Counted from the first letter of the stretch, positions 9,335 to 22,486 are shown. The stretch is 64,000 nt of DNA from Pseudomonas prosekii (GCF_900105155.1 NZ_LT629762.1:2829001-2893000), one strand, 5' to 3'. Notes: a model not told the origin generated them from the letters alone. A program made the numbers and translations.

Positions 9335-9363
9335 TTGAATAGGGGCTGAACCGCCCCTATACT
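9335..9363 (+). promoter_or_regulatory. Likely atp operon promoter with a palindrome filling its spacer
   Basis: TTGAAT (9335-9340) and TATACT (9358-9363) are separated by exactly 17 bases, a good sigma-70 promoter. The spacer carries the inverted repeat ATAGGGGC-TGAACC-GCCCCTAT (9339-9346 and 9353-9360), which overlaps both hexamers. The repeat could be an operator, or a DNA/RNA hairpin at the end of parB transcription; it has no T-run. Confidence 0.6.
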
Positions 9364-9437
9364 CTGCGCGCATTTTGTCGGCACAAATTATGCCAAGTTA
9401 CTGAATTCTGGCAGCCGACCATTGGGGAGTAAAAGTG

Positions 9438-10731
<1,294 letters not shown>

Positions 10732-10755
10732 GACCAGTCTCGACTAGTCTGATGT

Positions 10756-10777
10756 CCCACCCGGTCAAACGGGTGGG
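10756..10777 (+). other. atpB-atpE intergenic hairpin
   Basis: CCCACCCG (10756-10763) pairs perfectly with CGGGTGGG (10770-10777) around a 6-base loop. No T-run follows, so it looks like an mRNA-processing or stability element rather than a terminator. Confidence 0.55.
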
Positions 10778-10850
10778 TGCCCGAACAGGGCTTATGAAAC
10801 GATTTGTTTTACCGCTTTAAAATCTAAAAAACCTAAACCATACGACGTAA

Positions 10851-11121
<271 letters not shown>

Positions 11122-11123
<2 letters not shown>

Positions 11124-11145
11124 TCACTCGAACCTTCGAGTGATT
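11122..11145 (+). other. atpE-atpF intergenic hairpin
   Basis: AATCACTCGAA (11122-11132) and TTCGAGTGATT (11135-11145) form an 11-bp perfect inverted repeat with a tiny loop, starting inside the atpE stop codon. It could block 3' exonucleases and raise atpE output over its neighbours. Only a short GGTTT follows. Confidence 0.55.
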
Positions 11146-11179
11146 GGTTTGATGTGCAACGAACGAGCGAGGTGTTGGC

Positions 11180-11650
11180 GTGAACATTAATGCAACCCTG
11201 ATTGGCCAGTCCGTTGCGTTCTTCATTTTTGTACTGTTTTGCATGAAGTTCGTGTGGCCTCCGGTCATCGCGGCTTTGCACGAACGTCAGAAGAAGATCG
11301 CGGATGGACTGGACGCTGCCGCCCGAGCAGCTCGCGACCTGGAGCTGGCCCAAGATAAAGCGGGTCAGCAACTGCGCGAAGCGAAAGCTCAGGCAGCCGA
11401 AATCATTGAGCAAGCCAAGAAACGCGGTAACCAGATTGTTGAAGAGGCTGTTGAAAAAGCCCGTATCGACGCTGACCGTGTGAAGGTTCAGGCTCAGGCC
11501 GAGATCGAACAGGAACTGAACAGTGTCAAAGACGCGCTGCGTGCCCAATTGGGTGCACTGGCGGTCGGCGGCGCAGAGAAGATCCTGGGTGCCACAATCG
11601 ATCAAAACGCGCACGCGGAGCTGGTAAACAAACTGGCTGCTGAAATTTAA
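11180..11650 (+). CDS. atpF: F1Fo ATP synthase subunit b
   Basis: Subunit b is the peripheral stator stalk. The 156-residue protein has one N-terminal membrane helix (about residues 4-26, [23 protein letters not shown]). A long charged coiled coil follows (about 30-140, rich in Ala, Glu, Lys, Gln), as expected for the dimeric b stalk. The start is GTG 11180, giving the family N-terminus [10 protein letters not shown], with AGCGAGG upstream. atpH starts 12 bases after the stop. Confidence 0.96.
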   Translation: MNINATLIGQSVAFFIFVLFCMKFVWPPVIAALHERQKKIADGLDAAARAARDLELAQDKAGQQLREAKAQAAEIIEQAKKRGNQIVEEAVEKARIDADRVKVQAQAEIEQELNSVKDALRAQLGALAVGGAEKILGATIDQNAHAELVNKLAAEI

Positions 11651-11662
11651 GCGAGGGCGATC

Positions 11663-12199
11663 ATGGCAGAATTGACCACGTTGGCCCGACCTTACGCTAA
11701 GGCAGCCTTCGAGCACGCCCAGGCCCACCAGCAACTGGCCTCTTGGTCAGCCATGCTCGGCCTGGCTGCAGCAGTGTCGCAAGACGACACTATGCAGCGC
11801 GTGCTCAAGGCCCCGCGACTGACGAGCGCAGACAAGGCCGCCACGTTTATTGACGTGTGCGGCGACAAGTTTGATGCCAAGGCACAGAACTTCATCAACG
11901 TCGTTGCCGAAAACGACCGTCTCCCGCTTTTGCCGGAGATATCCGCTCTGTTCGACCTGTACAAGGCCGAACAAGAGAAATCGGTAGACGTTGAAGTGAC
12001 CAGTGCTTTTGCATTGAACCAAGAACAGCAAGACAAACTCGCCAAGGTTCTCAGTGCACGACTCAACCGGGAAGTGCGCCTGCAAGTCGAGGAAGACAAA
12101 TCCCTTATCGGGGGCATTGTCATCCGCGCCGGCGACCTGGTTATCGATGGCTCGGTTCGCGGAAAACTCGCAAACCTTGCCGAAGCATTGAAATCTTGA
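11663..12199 (+). CDS. atpH: F1Fo ATP synthase subunit delta
   Basis: Subunit delta links the b stalk to the top of the F1 head. The 178-residue protein starts [19 protein letters not shown], the OSCP/delta signature. It ends with the beta-rich segment [30 protein letters not shown], where [12 protein letters not shown] is the family signature. Length and position between b and alpha are standard. Confidence 0.95.
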   Translation: MAELTTLARPYAKAAFEHAQAHQQLASWSAMLGLAAAVSQDDTMQRVLKAPRLTSADKAATFIDVCGDKFDAKAQNFINVVAENDRLPLLPEISALFDLYKAEQEKSVDVEVTSAFALNQEQQDKLAKVLSARLNREVRLQVEEDKSLIGGIVIRAGDLVIDGSVRGKLANLAEALKS

Positions 12200-12220
12200 G
12201 TTTGAAGGGGCAGCAGAGCA

Positions 12221-13765
12221 ATGCAGCAACTCAATCCTTCCGAAATAAGTGAAATTATCAAGGGCCGCATCGACAAGCTCGATGTGACCTCCCAAGCCCG
12301 TAACGAAGGCACAGTCGTCAGCGTATCTGACGGCATCGTGCGGATTCACGGTCTGGCCGACGTAATGTACGGCGAGATGATCGAGTTTCCGGGCGGCGTC
12401 TTCGGTATGGCTCTCAACCTCGAGCAAGACTCTGTAGGTGCCGTAGTTTTGGGCTCCTACCAGTCTCTGGCTGAAGGCATGAGCGCCAAGTGCACTGGCC
12501 GCATCCTCGAAGTTCCGGTTGGTAAGGAACTGCTGGGTCGCGTGGTCGACGCACTGGGTAACCCTGTTGACGGCAAAGGTCCACTGGGCAACACCGAGAC
12601 CGACGCGGTCGAGAAAGTTGCTCCAGGCGTGATCTGGCGTAAGTCGGTAGACCAGCCTGTACAGACTGGCTACAAGGCTGTCGATGCCATGATCCCTGTC
12701 GGCCGTGGCCAGCGTGAGCTGATCATCGGTGACCGTCAGATCGGTAAAACCGCTCTGGCGATCGACGCGATCATCAACCAGAAAAACAGCGGTATTTTCT
12801 GCGTCTACGTAGCGATCGGTCAGAAGCAATCGACCATCGCCAACGTGGTTCGCAAGCTGGAAGAAAACGGCGCGCTGGCTAACACCATCGTCGTCGCTGC
12901 GAGCGCTTCGGAATCTGCAGCACTGCAATTCCTGGCACCGTACTCCGGTTGCACCATGGGTGAATTCTTCCGCGACCGCGGTGAAGACGCGCTGATCGTT
13001 TATGACGATCTGTCCAAGCAAGCAGTGGCTTACCGCCAGATTTCCCTGCTGCTGCGCCGTCCACCAGGCCGTGAAGCTTACCCAGGCGACGTGTTCTATC
13101 TCCACTCCCGTCTGCTGGAGCGCGCATCCCGCGTTTCGGAAGAATACGTAGAGAAGTTCACCAACGGCGCAGTGACCGGCAAAACCGGTTCCCTGACCGC
13201 ACTGCCGATCATCGAAACCCAGGCTGGCGACGTTTCCGCGTTCGTTCCGACCAACGTGATTTCCATCACCGACGGTCAGATCTTCCTGGAATCGGCCATG
13301 TTCAACTCCGGGATCCGTCCTGCAGTGAACGCCGGTGTTTCGGTATCCCGTGTGGGTGGTGCCGCTCAGACCAAGATCATCAAGAAGCTCTCCGGTGGTA
13401 TTCGTACCGCTCTGGCTCAGTACCGTGAACTGGCGGCATTCGCCCAGTTCGCTTCTGACCTGGACGAAGCGACCCGTAAGCAACTTGAGCATGGTCAGCG
13501 CGTTACCGAGCTGATGAAGCAGAAGCAATACGCACCAATGTCGATCGCTGACATGGCGCTGTCGCTGTATGCCGCTGAGCGTGGGTTCCTGACTGACATT
13601 GAAATCGCCAAGATCGGCAGCTTCGAACAAGCGCTGATTGCTTTCTTCAACCGCGATCACGCCGATTTGATGGCCAAGATCAACGTTAAGGGTGACTTCA
13701 ATGACGAAATCGACGCTGGCATGAAAGCCGGTATCGAGAAGTTCAAGGCCACCCAAACCTGGTAA
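12221..13765 (+). CDS. atpA: F1Fo ATP synthase subunit alpha
   Basis: Alpha is the non-catalytic nucleotide-binding subunit of F1. The 514-residue protein has the N-terminal beta-barrel ([16 protein letters not shown]). The P-loop [13 protein letters not shown] is at about residues 169-181, and the alpha signature with the arginine finger is in the [11 protein letters not shown] region (about 365-375). The length agrees with the family. A GNRA-capped hairpin sits 6 bases after the stop. A 693-residue open frame on the other strand (11747-13828) is only a shadow. Confidence 0.97.
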   Translation: MQQLNPSEISEIIKGRIDKLDVTSQARNEGTVVSVSDGIVRIHGLADVMYGEMIEFPGGVFGMALNLEQDSVGAVVLGSYQSLAEGMSAKCTGRILEVPVGKELLGRVVDALGNPVDGKGPLGNTETDAVEKVAPGVIWRKSVDQPVQTGYKAVDAMIPVGRGQRELIIGDRQIGKTALAIDAIINQKNSGIFCVYVAIGQKQSTIANVVRKLEENGALANTIVVAASASESAALQFLAPYSGCTMGEFFRDRGEDALIVYDDLSKQAVAYRQISLLLRRPPGREAYPGDVFYLHSRLLERASRVSEEYVEKFTNGAVTGKTGSLTALPIIETQAGDVSAFVPTNVISITDGQIFLESAMFNSGIRPAVNAGVSVSRVGGAAQTKIIKKLSGGIRTALAQYRELAAFAQFASDLDEATRKQLEHGQRVTELMKQKQYAPMSIADMALSLYAAERGFLTDIEIAKIGSFEQALIAFFNRDHADLMAKINVKGDFNDEIDAGMKAGIEKFKATQTW

Positions 13766-13771
13766 GCCGCA

Positions 13772-13793
13772 GCGGGAGCCGCAAGGCTCCCGC
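13772..13793 (+). other. atpA-atpG intergenic hairpin with GCAA tetraloop
   Basis: GCGGGAGCC (13772-13780) and GGCTCCCGC (13785-13793) form a perfect 9-bp stem capped by GCAA, a stable GNRA tetraloop. There is no downstream T-run. It probably acts in mRNA stability or processing. Confidence 0.55.
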
Positions 13794-13815
13794 TTGCTAA
13801 CCTGATAGGTGTTAC

Positions 13816-14676
13816 ATGGCAGGCGCAAAAGAGATTCGCAGTAAGATTGCGAGCATCAAAAGCACGCAAAAGATTACCAGCGCCATGGAAAAAGTGGCGG
13901 TCAGTAAAATGCGCAAGGCACAAATGCGCATGGCTGCTAGCCGTCCTTACGCGGAGCGCATCCGCCAGGTTATTGGTCATTTGGCCAACGCCAACCCGGA
14001 ATATCGCCACCCGTTCATGATCGACCGCGCCATCAAGCGCGTTGGTTATGTCGTGGTGAGCAGTGACCGTGGTTTGTGTGGTGGCTTGAACACCAACCTG
14101 TTCAAGGCCCTGGTCAAGGACATGGCGGTAAACCGTGAAAACGGCGTCGAGATCGATCTGTGTGTTGTTGGTAGCAAGGGTGCGGCTTTCTTCCGTAACT
14201 TCGGCGGTAACGTCGTAGCAGCTATCAGCCACCTGGGTGAAGAACCGTCGATCAATGACCTGATCGGCAGCGTCAAGGTGATGCTGGATGCCTACCTCGA
14301 TGGTCGTATCGACCGTCTGAGCGTTGTGTCCAACAAGTTCATCAACACCATGACGCAACAGCCTACCGTGGAGCAGTTGATTCCATTGGTGGCAACCCCG
14401 GATCAAAACCTCAAGCACCACTGGGATTATCTGTACGAACCGGACGCCAAAGAGCTGCTTGACGGCTTGATGGTCCGTTACGTGGAGTCGCAGGTCTACC
14501 AGGCGGTGGTCGAGAACAACGCGGCTGAACAAGCTGCGCGGATGATCGCGATGAAGAACGCTACCGACAACGCCGGTGATTTGATCAGCGATTTGCAGCT
14601 GATCTACAACAAGGCGCGTCAGGCTGCGATCACCCAAGAGATCTCGGAAATCGTCGGCGGCGCTGCCGCGGTTTAA
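13816..14676 (+). CDS. atpG: F1Fo ATP synthase subunit gamma
   Basis: Gamma is the central rotating shaft of F1. The 286-residue protein starts [28 protein letters not shown]. The C-terminal coiled-coil signature is [14 protein letters not shown], with the family motif at the end. The Rossmann-like middle includes [19 protein letters not shown]. Position and length are standard, and atpD begins 27 bases after the stop. Confidence 0.96.
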   Translation: MAGAKEIRSKIASIKSTQKITSAMEKVAVSKMRKAQMRMAASRPYAERIRQVIGHLANANPEYRHPFMIDRAIKRVGYVVVSSDRGLCGGLNTNLFKALVKDMAVNRENGVEIDLCVVGSKGAAFFRNFGGNVVAAISHLGEEPSINDLIGSVKVMLDAYLDGRIDRLSVVSNKFINTMTQQPTVEQLIPLVATPDQNLKHHWDYLYEPDAKELLDGLMVRYVESQVYQAVVENNAAEQAARMIAMKNATDNAGDLISDLQLIYNKARQAAITQEISEIVGGAAAV

Positions 14677-16083
<1,407 letters not shown>

Positions 16084-16088
16084 CCCTG

Positions 16089-16106
16089 GCGCCCGGCAAC
16101 GGGCGC
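16089..16106 (+). other. atpD-atpC intergenic hairpin with GCAA tetraloop
   Basis: GCGCCCG (16089-16095) and CGGGCGC (16100-16106) pair around GCAA. It is the second GNRA-capped stem in this operon, again without a T-run. Confidence 0.5.
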
Positions 16107-16127
16107 ACATTAGGTTGAGGCAATCAG

Positions 16128-16553
16128 ATGGCTATGACAGTCCATTGCGATATCGTCAGCGCGGAAGGGGAAATCTTCTCCGGTCTGGTCGAGATGGTGA
16201 TTGCGCACGGTGCACTCGGTGATCTTGGTATCGCCATGGGTCACGCGCCGTTGCTCACCAATCTCAAACCAGGTCCTATTCGCCTGATCAAGCAGGGCGG
16301 GGAAGAGGAGGTGTTCTACATCTCCGGCGGTTTCCTCGAGGTTCAGCCGAACAAGGTCGAAGTACTTGCCGATACCGTGCAACGTGCTGCTGATCTGGAT
16401 GAAGCTTCTGCTCAGCAAGCCGTCAAGGCTGCCGAGAAAGCCTTGCATGAACGTGGCGCCGAGTTCGATTACGGTTCTGCTGCTGCACGTCTGGCCGAGG
16501 CGACAGCTCAGCTGCGCACCGTTCAGCAGATCCGCAAGAAGTTCGGCCACTAA
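16128..16553 (+). CDS. atpC: F1Fo ATP synthase subunit epsilon
   Basis: Epsilon is the regulatory rotor subunit that can inhibit ATP hydrolysis. The 141-residue protein starts [19 protein letters not shown]. It has the N-terminal beta-sandwich ([24 protein letters not shown]...[21 protein letters not shown]) and the C-terminal two-helix domain. It is the last gene of the operon, and a strong terminator follows 28 bases later. Confidence 0.96.
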   Translation: MAMTVHCDIVSAEGEIFSGLVEMVIAHGALGDLGIAMGHAPLLTNLKPGPIRLIKQGGEEEVFYISGGFLEVQPNKVEVLADTVQRAADLDEASAQQAVKAAEKALHERGAEFDYGSAAARLAEATAQLRTVQQIRKKFGH

Positions 16554-16581
16554 CAGGCCATCACTTGTTGCGCGATTGATT

Positions 16582-16612
16582 AAAAAGGGTAGCCTCGGCT
16601 ACCCTTTTTTCT
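16582..16612 (+). terminator. Rho-independent terminator of the atp operon
   Basis: AAAAAGGGTAGCC pairs with GGCTACCCTTTTT across a very short loop, and the T-run continues (TTTTTTCTTTT). The symmetrical A and T flanks could make it bidirectional. glmU starts 57 bases downstream. Confidence 0.9.
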
Positions 16613-16669
16613 TTTCCGATTTTCATCACCTGGTCGCAGTTGCTGACCACCCAGGAATGGTAGCCAGTC

Positions 16670-18037
16670 ATGTCTCTAGAAATCGTTATCCTCGCTGCCG
16701 GCCAAGGCACTCGCATGCGTTCGGCGTTGCCCAAGGTTCTGCACCCGATTGCCGGCAACTCGATGCTTGGCCATGTTATCCACAGCGCCCGGCAGCTCGA
16801 CCCACAGCGCATTCACGTAGTGATCGGCCACGGCGCCGACGCTGTGCGCGATCGCCTGGCGGCGGATGACCTGAATTTCGTCCTGCAAGACAAGCAACTG
16901 GGCACCGGGCATGCCGTGGCGCAGGCCGTTCCTTTCATCAAGTCCGATACCGTGCTGATCCTTTACGGTGACGTGCCGCTGATCGAAGTGGAAACCCTGC
17001 AACGCCTGCTGAAAAAAGTCGAGCCGCAGCAACTGGGCCTGCTCACCGTTGAACTGGACGACCCGACTGGTTACGGGCGCATCGTGCGTGACGCCGACGG
17101 CAAGGTTACCGCCATCGTCGAGCAGAAAGACGCCAACGACGCCCAGCGTGCAATCACCGAAGGCAACACCGGCATTCTGGCCGTGCCGTTCGAGCGTTTG
17201 GGCGACTGGATGAGCCGTCTCTCCAACAACAACGCGCAAGGCGAGTATTACCTGACTGACGTGATTGCGATGGCAGTCAGCGATGGTCTGGTGGTGGCCA
17301 CCGAACAGCCGCACGACGCCATGGAAGTGCAGGGCGCCAACGATCGCAAGCAGCTTTCCGAGCTCGAGCGTCACTACCAGCTGCGCGCTGGCCGTCGTTT
17401 GATGGCGCAAGGCGTCACGCTGCGCGACCCGGCACGCTTCGACGTACGCGGTGAAGTCAGCGTCGGTCGCGACGTACTGATCGACATTAACGTGATCCTC
17501 GAAGGCAAAGTCGTCATCGAAGATGACGTGATCATCGGTCCGAACTGCGTGATCAAGGACAGCACCCTGCGCAAAGGCGTGGTGATCAAGGCCAACAGTC
17601 ACATTGAAGGCGCGATGCTCGGCGAGGGCAGCGATGCTGGTCCGTTCGCGCGTCTGCGTCCGGGCACCGTGTTGGAAGCGCGCGCGCATGTGGGTAACTT
17701 CGTCGAACTGAAAAACGCCCATCTGGGCGAAGGCGCCAAGGCTGGCCACCTGACTTACCTGGGCGACGCCGAAGTCGGCGCGCGCACCAACATCGGCGCG
17801 GGCACCATCACTTGCAACTACGATGGCGCGAACAAGTGGAAAACCGTGTTGGGTGAAGATGTGTTCATCGGCTCCAACAATTCGCTGGTCGCGCCTGTGG
17901 ATATCTCCAGCGGCGCAACCACGGCGGCCGGTTCGACCATCACGCAAAATGTGGATAACGCTCAATTGGCGGTCGGTCGTGCACGTCAGCGCAACATCGA
18001 TGGCTGGAAGCGTCCGGAGAAAATCAAAAAGAGCTGA
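16670..18037 (+). CDS. glmU: Bifunctional glucosamine-1-P acetyltransferase / GlcNAc-1-P uridyltransferase GlmU
   Basis: GlmU makes UDP-GlcNAc, the precursor for peptidoglycan and LPS. The 455-residue protein has the uridyltransferase domain with [22 protein letters not shown] (about residues 7-28). A left-handed beta-helix acetyltransferase domain follows (from about 250, with hexapeptide turns such as [28 protein letters not shown]). The active-site region [11 protein letters not shown] is near 375-385. It belongs functionally with glmS at 20627. Two TTATCCACA-type 9-mers are internal (16776-16784, 17950-17958) and a third overlaps the stop region (18039-18047). Confidence 0.96.
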   Translation: MSLEIVILAAGQGTRMRSALPKVLHPIAGNSMLGHVIHSARQLDPQRIHVVIGHGADAVRDRLAADDLNFVLQDKQLGTGHAVAQAVPFIKSDTVLILYGDVPLIEVETLQRLLKKVEPQQLGLLTVELDDPTGYGRIVRDADGKVTAIVEQKDANDAQRAITEGNTGILAVPFERLGDWMSRLSNNNAQGEYYLTDVIAMAVSDGLVVATEQPHDAMEVQGANDRKQLSELERHYQLRAGRRLMAQGVTLRDPARFDVRGEVSVGRDVLIDINVILEGKVVIEDDVIIGPNCVIKDSTLRKGVVIKANSHIEGAMLGEGSDAGPFARLRPGTVLEARAHVGNFVELKNAHLGEGAKAGHLTYLGDAEVGARTNIGAGTITCNYDGANKWKTVLGEDVFIGSNNSLVAPVDISSGATTAAGSTITQNVDNAQLAVGRARQRNIDGWKRPEKIKKS

Positions 18038-18093
18038 GTTATCCACAGCTCAGGTTTTATCCCCCGCCAAAATTTCCCCGAAGAAACAGCTGG

Positions 18094-19668
18094 CTAACAG
18101 TCGAGTGGCACATGCCACTCGGCTGCCAGCGGTGTCACCGGTAACCCGCGTGCAGCGATTTTATACAGCACGCGCAGGCCGCCATTCGATCGCTGCAACA
18201 GCCGCGTCGAACCGATAATCCAAGCCACCCCGGCGTGCGATACCTTGACCGGTTTGGTCGGATTTTTATGGACGTTGTGCAACGTCAATATCGCCAATCC
18301 GATGTTCCACAACATGAAACGCCGAATGCCCGCATGCCTGCCAGGGATGAGCAGCGCGTAGTCCAGTGCCCGTTGCAAATGCGAGTGGGCGGTGCCAATG
18401 AGCTCGTCAACCGCCTGCGCGTAGAGCAATTCATTGGGCGCGGATTGCACTTGCGACAACTCGACGCCGTGCCTGGCCAGCAAGTCCTGCGGCAACCAAC
18501 TGATCCCGCGTTTACGGTCGTCCGCCTGATCCTTGAGGATATTGGCCAATTGCAAACCCATGCCGAACGACAGGGCCAAGTGATGCAGCTTGGCTTTGTG
18601 CGGCAATAGCGTCGGGTCGTAATCGATGAACAGATCGGTCAGCAGCGTTCCGACAACGCCGGCCACGCAATAACAATAACGGTCGAGATGCTGGTGAGTC
18701 GCCAAGCCCTGAACCCCGGCATTCTCCTGAAACTCGCTCATGCCTTCGGTCATCACCTTCACGCAATCAAAAATCGCCGTGCGATGCGAAGCCTTCAGGC
18801 TGTGGAATACGCTCAACACCTCAGGCAGGTGCCGGACCAGATCGCGTTCAGCCAGCGGCGTCTGTTCTGTCAGTTGCTCGCTCAAGTCTTCGCTGAAACG
18901 CCGCGGATCCGCGCCACCGGCTAACGCATTGAGGAACCCGTCTTCGTAATGGTGTTTCTGCCGAACGCTGAGCCCAGGCTCGTCTTCGATGGTGTCGGCG
19001 ATCCGGCACAGCAAATACGCATTGGCGACGGCGGGGTAGAGCTCGGCGGGCAGTTGCGGGATGGTCAGGGCAAAGGTGCGCGACACTTGCGTGAGGATTT
19101 GATCCTGGTAAACCACCGGATCAATCTGCAAACCGGCCTGTGCGCGGGATTTCCAGTGTTCGAGCGCGCACGCCGGGGCCAGCAGGATGGTCTTGAACCA
19201 CACGGTAAACACTTGCGGCTCGGCGTCGATCCAGCGCAGTAATTCCGCGGTTTCGATCCAGCGCGCCTGCGCCGCTTCTTCGGGATTGAGCTGCAGTTCA
19301 CCGTCAAAGCGGCCAATGTAAATGTGATCGAACTCGTGCTCGATCAGATCGCCCGGCACTTCAGCCTTGTAGATCAGGGTCGTGACTTCCTCCAGCACAC
19401 AATCAAACCCCATCTCCTCGCCGAGCCGGCGATGCGCCGCTTGCGCGGTGGTTTCGCCCGGGCGCGGATGGCCGCAGCATGAATTGGTCCACAGCCCGGC
19501 CGAGTGATATTTGCTCTGCGCGCGTTGTTGCAGAAGCAAACGCCCGTGGCGGTCGAAGATGAACAGCGAAAACGCGCGATGCATCAGCCCTTCACGGTGA
19601 ATTGCCATTTTGTGGCCAGTACCGATTTGCTGATCGTTCTGATCCACCAGTATCAGGGACTCTTCCAT
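18094..19668 (-). CDS. Fusion of type I isopentenyl-diphosphate isomerase and squalene synthase-like head-to-head prenyl synthase
   Basis: One 524-residue reading frame joins two isoprenoid enzymes. Residues 1-175 look like a complete Nudix-fold IPP isomerase: LWTNSCCGHPRPGE holds the catalytic cysteine (Cys65 by analogy with E. coli Idi), and DLIEHEFDHIYIG holds the acidic pair (110/112). Residues about 185-524 resemble squalene/phytoene synthases, with the two aspartate-rich motifs ADTIEDE (224-230) and NILKDQADDRKRG (376-388) and the segment RYCYCVAGVVGTLLTDLF (330-347). The start is ATG 19668, with GAGGTGG upstream; the open frame continues further only as antisense of glmR. IPP to DMAPP and FPP dimerisation are inferred from the families. 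No cyclase or desaturase gene is nearby, so the end product is unknown. It faces glmR divergently. Confidence 0.85.
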   Translation of the reverse strand: MEESLILVDQNDQQIGTGHKMAIHREGLMHRAFSLFIFDRHGRLLLQQRAQSKYHSAGLWTNSCCGHPRPGETTAQAAHRRLGEEMGFDCVLEEVTTLIYKAEVPGDLIEHEFDHIYIGRFDGELQLNPEEAAQARWIETAELLRWIDAEPQVFTVWFKTILLAPACALEHWKSRAQAGLQIDPVVYQDQILTQVSRTFALTIPQLPAELYPAVANAYLLCRIADTIEDEPGLSVRQKHHYEDGFLNALAGGADPRRFSEDLSEQLTEQTPLAERDLVRHLPEVLSVFHSLKASHRTAIFDCVKVMTEGMSEFQENAGVQGLATHQHLDRYCYCVAGVVGTLLTDLFIDYDPTLLPHKAKLHHLALSFGMGLQLANILKDQADDRKRGISWLPQDLLARHGVELSQVQSAPNELLYAQAVDELIGTAHSHLQRALDYALLIPGRHAGIRRFMLWNIGLAILTLHNVHKNPTKPVKVSHAGVAWIIGSTRLLQRSNGGLRVLYKIAARGLPVTPLAAEWHVPLDC

Positions 19669-19824
19669 GGCTTCAATCCACCTCAAACGCTGAAATCCGG
19701 GCCAGCAGCACGCGGTCGCGAGCGGGAGCCAATAACGTGCAGTACAACCCATAGCCGCAGGTCTGCCAATCTTAAACGGCGCTTGACGAAGTTTCGCCAA
19801 TAGGTTTTGATTGCTTCCGTTATC

Positions 19825-19837
19825 TTTCGAATCGAAA
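19825..19837. promoter_or_regulatory. Candidate DeoR-family operator
   Basis: TTTCGA-A-TCGAAA is a perfect 6-1-6 inverted repeat, 11 bases before the glmR start. The TTTCG/CGAAA half-sites resemble those of DeoR/GlpR-family regulators. It lies between the two divergent genes, so it could mediate autoregulation and perhaps act on the isomerase/squalene synthase gene as well. Confidence 0.45.
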
Positions 19838-19848
19838 CTTAGTAGCCA

Positions 19849-20625
19849 ATGTCCAAGCGCAACACACCTCAACGTCGCCACAACATCCTCGCCTTGCTCA
19901 ATGAGCAGGGCGAAGTCAGTGTCGACGAGTTGGCCAAGCGTTTCGAAACCTCGGAAGTGACGGTTCGCAAAGACCTCGCCGCCCTTGAAAGCCATGGGCT
20001 GCTGCTGCGCCGTTACGGTGGCGCGGTGACGATGCCACAGGAATTGGTGGCGGATCTCGGTCAACCGATTTCCAAATACAAACAAGCCATCGCTCGCGCC
20101 GCTGTCACGCGGATTCGCGAGCATGCGCGAATCATCATCGACAGCGGCAGCACCACCGCCGCGATGATCCCGGAACTGGGGCAACAACCCGGTCTGGTGG
20201 TGATGACCAACTCCCTCAACGTGGCCAGCGCTTTGAGCGATCTGGAGCACGAGCCGGTGCTGTTGATGACCGGCGGCACTTGGGACCCGCATTCCGAGTC
20301 CTTTCAGGGGCAGGTGGCGGAGCAGGTACTACGCTCTTACGATTTCGACCAGTTGTTCATCGGTGCCGATGGCATCGATCTGGTCCGCGGCACCACGACC
20401 TTCAACGAACTGCTGGGTTTGAGCCGCGTCATGGCTGAAGTCGCCCGCGAAGTGGTGGTGATGGTCGAGGCCGACAAGATCGGCCGCAAGATTCCCAACC
20501 TGGAGCTGCCCTGGAGCAGCGTCCATACCCTTATTACCGATGATCGCCTGCCGCAAGAGGCACGGGATCAGATACAGGCTCGCGGAATCAATTTGATCCT
20601 CGCGGCTGTCAGTCAGGAGAAATAA
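19849..20625 (+). CDS. glmR: DeoR-family transcriptional regulator upstream of glmS (GlmR)
   Basis: This DeoR-type regulator probably controls amino-sugar supply. The 258-residue protein has an N-terminal winged helix-turn-helix (residues 1-60: [51 protein letters not shown]). A sugar-phosphate sensor domain follows ([19 protein letters not shown] near 180). The stop and the glmS start are separated by one base, so the pair is co-transcribed. The same gene pair in P. aeruginosa is called glmR-glmS. A palindrome just upstream is a candidate operator. Confidence 0.9.
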   Translation: MSKRNTPQRRHNILALLNEQGEVSVDELAKRFETSEVTVRKDLAALESHGLLLRRYGGAVTMPQELVADLGQPISKYKQAIARAAVTRIREHARIIIDSGSTTAAMIPELGQQPGLVVMTNSLNVASALSDLEHEPVLLMTGGTWDPHSESFQGQVAEQVLRSYDFDQLFIGADGIDLVRGTTTFNELLGLSRVMAEVAREVVVMVEADKIGRKIPNLELPWSSVHTLITDDRLPQEARDQIQARGINLILAAVSQEK

Positions 20626-20626
20626 C

Positions 20627-22462
20627 ATGTGTGGCATTGTCGGCGCAGTCGCAGAACGTAACATCACCGCCATCCTCGTCGAAGGCCTCAAGCGCCTCGA
20701 ATACCGTGGTTATGACAGCGCCGGTGTGGCGGTCTTCACCAACGACGGGATCCTTGATCGCGTGCGTCGTCCGGGCAAGGTCAGCGAGCTCGATATGGCG
20801 CTGGAAGCGGCGCCTTTGGTCGGTCGTCTGGGCATCGCCCACACCCGTTGGGCCACCCACGGCGCGCCGTGCGAACGCAACGCGCACCCGCATTTCTCCG
20901 GGCAGAACCTGGCAGTGGTGCACAACGGCATCATCGAGAACCACGAAGCCCTGCGCGAACAATTGAAGGCTCAGGGTTACGTGTTCTCCTCGGACACCGA
21001 CACCGAAGTCATCTCGCACCTGCTGGCGCACAAGCTCAAGGATCTGCCGGATCTGGCCACCGCACTCAAAGCTACCGTCAAAGAACTGCACGGCGCTTAC
21101 GGTTTGGCAGTGATCAGCGCTGATCAGCCAGACCGTCTGGTCGCAGCACGCAGCGGCAGCCCGCTGGTAATTGGTTTGGGCATGGGCGAAAACTTCCTCG
21201 CTTCCGACCAATTGGCGCTGCGTCAGGTGACTGACCGCTTCATGTACCTGGAAGAGGGCGATATCGCCGAGATTCGCCGCGACAGCGTGCAGATCTGGGA
21301 CCTTGACGGTCAACTCGTCGAGCGCGAAACCGTGCAGTACGGCGACAACGCTGAATCCGCCGAAAAAGGCGAGTTCCGTCACTACATGCTCAAGGAAATC
21401 CACGAGCAGCCTTCGGTCGTGCAACGCACGCTGGAAGGTCGCCTGAGCCAGCAACAAGTTTTGGTAGAAGCGTTCGGCCCGGAAGCGCCGGAGTTGTTCG
21501 CCAAAGTGCGCAATGTGCAGATCGTTGCCTGCGGCACCAGCTACCACGCCGGTATGGTCGCGCGTTACTGGCTCGAAGAACTGGCCGGCATCCCGTGCCA
21601 GGTTGAAGTCGCCAGTGAATTCCGCTACCGCAAAGTAGTGGTGCAGCCCGACTCGCTGTTCGTGACCATTTCGCAGTCCGGCGAAACCGCCGACACCCTG
21701 GCCGCCCTGCGCAACGCCAAGGAACTGGGTTTCCTCGCCAGCCTGGCCATCTGCAACGTCGGCATCAGCTCGCTGGTGCGTGAATCCGACCTGACCCTGC
21801 TGACCCAGGCTGGCCGCGAAATCGGCGTGGCTTCGACCAAAGCCTTCACCACCCAGCTCGTCGGCCTGCTGTTGCTGACCCTGTCCCTCGGCCAAGTGCG
21901 CGGCACCCTGGCGGCGGGCATGGAAGCAACCCTGGTGGAAGAACTGCGTCGCCTGCCGACCCGTCTCGGCGAAGCCCTGGCGATGGACAGCACCGTGGAA
22001 AAAATCGCCGAACTGTTCGCCGACAAGAACCACACCCTGTTCCTCGGCCGTGGCGCGCAATACCCGGTGGCGATGGAAGGTGCCCTGAAGCTCAAGGAAA
22101 TCTCCTACATCCACGCCGAAGCCTACCCGGCTGGCGAACTGAAACACGGCCCGTTGGCGCTGGTCGACAACGACATGCCGGTGGTCACCGTGGCGCCGAA
22201 CAACGAACTGCTGGAGAAGCTCAAATCCAACCTCCAGGAAGTCCGCGCGCGTGGCGGCGAGCTGATCGTCTTCGCTGACGAAAAGGCTGGCATGAGCAAC
22301 GGCGAAGGCACCCACGTGGTGCAGATGCCGCACATCCACGACATCCTGTCGCCGATCCTCTACACCATCCCGTTGCAGTTGTTGTCGTACTACGTGGCGG
22401 TGTTGAAAGGTACAGATGTCGATCAGCCGCGTAACTTGGCCAAGTCGGTGACTGTGGAATAA
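20627..22462 (+). CDS. glmS: Glutamine--fructose-6-phosphate aminotransferase (isomerizing) GlmS
   Basis: GlmS makes glucosamine-6-phosphate from fructose-6-phosphate and glutamine, the committed step to UDP-GlcNAc. The 611-residue protein starts MCGIVGA, so the N-terminal nucleophile Cys2 is intact. The glutaminase domain covers about residues 1-220. Two SIS domains follow ([23 protein letters not shown] and the [12 protein letters not shown] region). The C-terminus [13 protein letters not shown] is the conserved substrate-closing tail. A TTATTCACA lies directly after the stop (22464-22472), then a strong terminator. Confidence 0.97.
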   Translation: MCGIVGAVAERNITAILVEGLKRLEYRGYDSAGVAVFTNDGILDRVRRPGKVSELDMALEAAPLVGRLGIAHTRWATHGAPCERNAHPHFSGQNLAVVHNGIIENHEALREQLKAQGYVFSSDTDTEVISHLLAHKLKDLPDLATALKATVKELHGAYGLAVISADQPDRLVAARSGSPLVIGLGMGENFLASDQLALRQVTDRFMYLEEGDIAEIRRDSVQIWDLDGQLVERETVQYGDNAESAEKGEFRHYMLKEIHEQPSVVQRTLEGRLSQQQVLVEAFGPEAPELFAKVRNVQIVACGTSYHAGMVARYWLEELAGIPCQVEVASEFRYRKVVVQPDSLFVTISQSGETADTLAALRNAKELGFLASLAICNVGISSLVRESDLTLLTQAGREIGVASTKAFTTQLVGLLLLTLSLGQVRGTLAAGMEATLVEELRRLPTRLGEALAMDSTVEKIAELFADKNHTLFLGRGAQYPVAMEGALKLKEISYIHAEAYPAGELKHGPLALVDNDMPVVTVAPNNELLEKLKSNLQEVRARGGELIVFADEKAGMSNGEGTHVVQMPHIHDILSPILYTIPLQLLSYYVAVLKGTDVDQPRNLAKSVTVE

Positions 22463-22486
22463 GTTATTCACAGCTGATGCCGAAAC

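Noticed and set aside
11747..13828. A 693-codon open frame on the minus strand opposite atpA/atpG
   Set aside because: It is antisense to highly conserved ATP synthase genes and its translation shows no domain; it results from GC-rich codon usage.
18031..18056. Terminator after glmU (GAGCTG...CAGCTC then GGTTTT)
   Set aside because: The stem is only 6 bp and the T-run is short; it could equally be just another TTATCCACA site, so it was not listed as a feature.
19669..20292. An N-terminal extension of about 208 residues on the isomerase/squalene synthase frame
   Set aside because: It is antisense to glmR and the family N-terminus (MEESLILVDQ) begins at 19668.
22311..22330. CCCACGTGG-like sequence in glmS considered as parS
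   Set aside because: It matches only the central bases and lacks the GTTCC/GGAAC arms.
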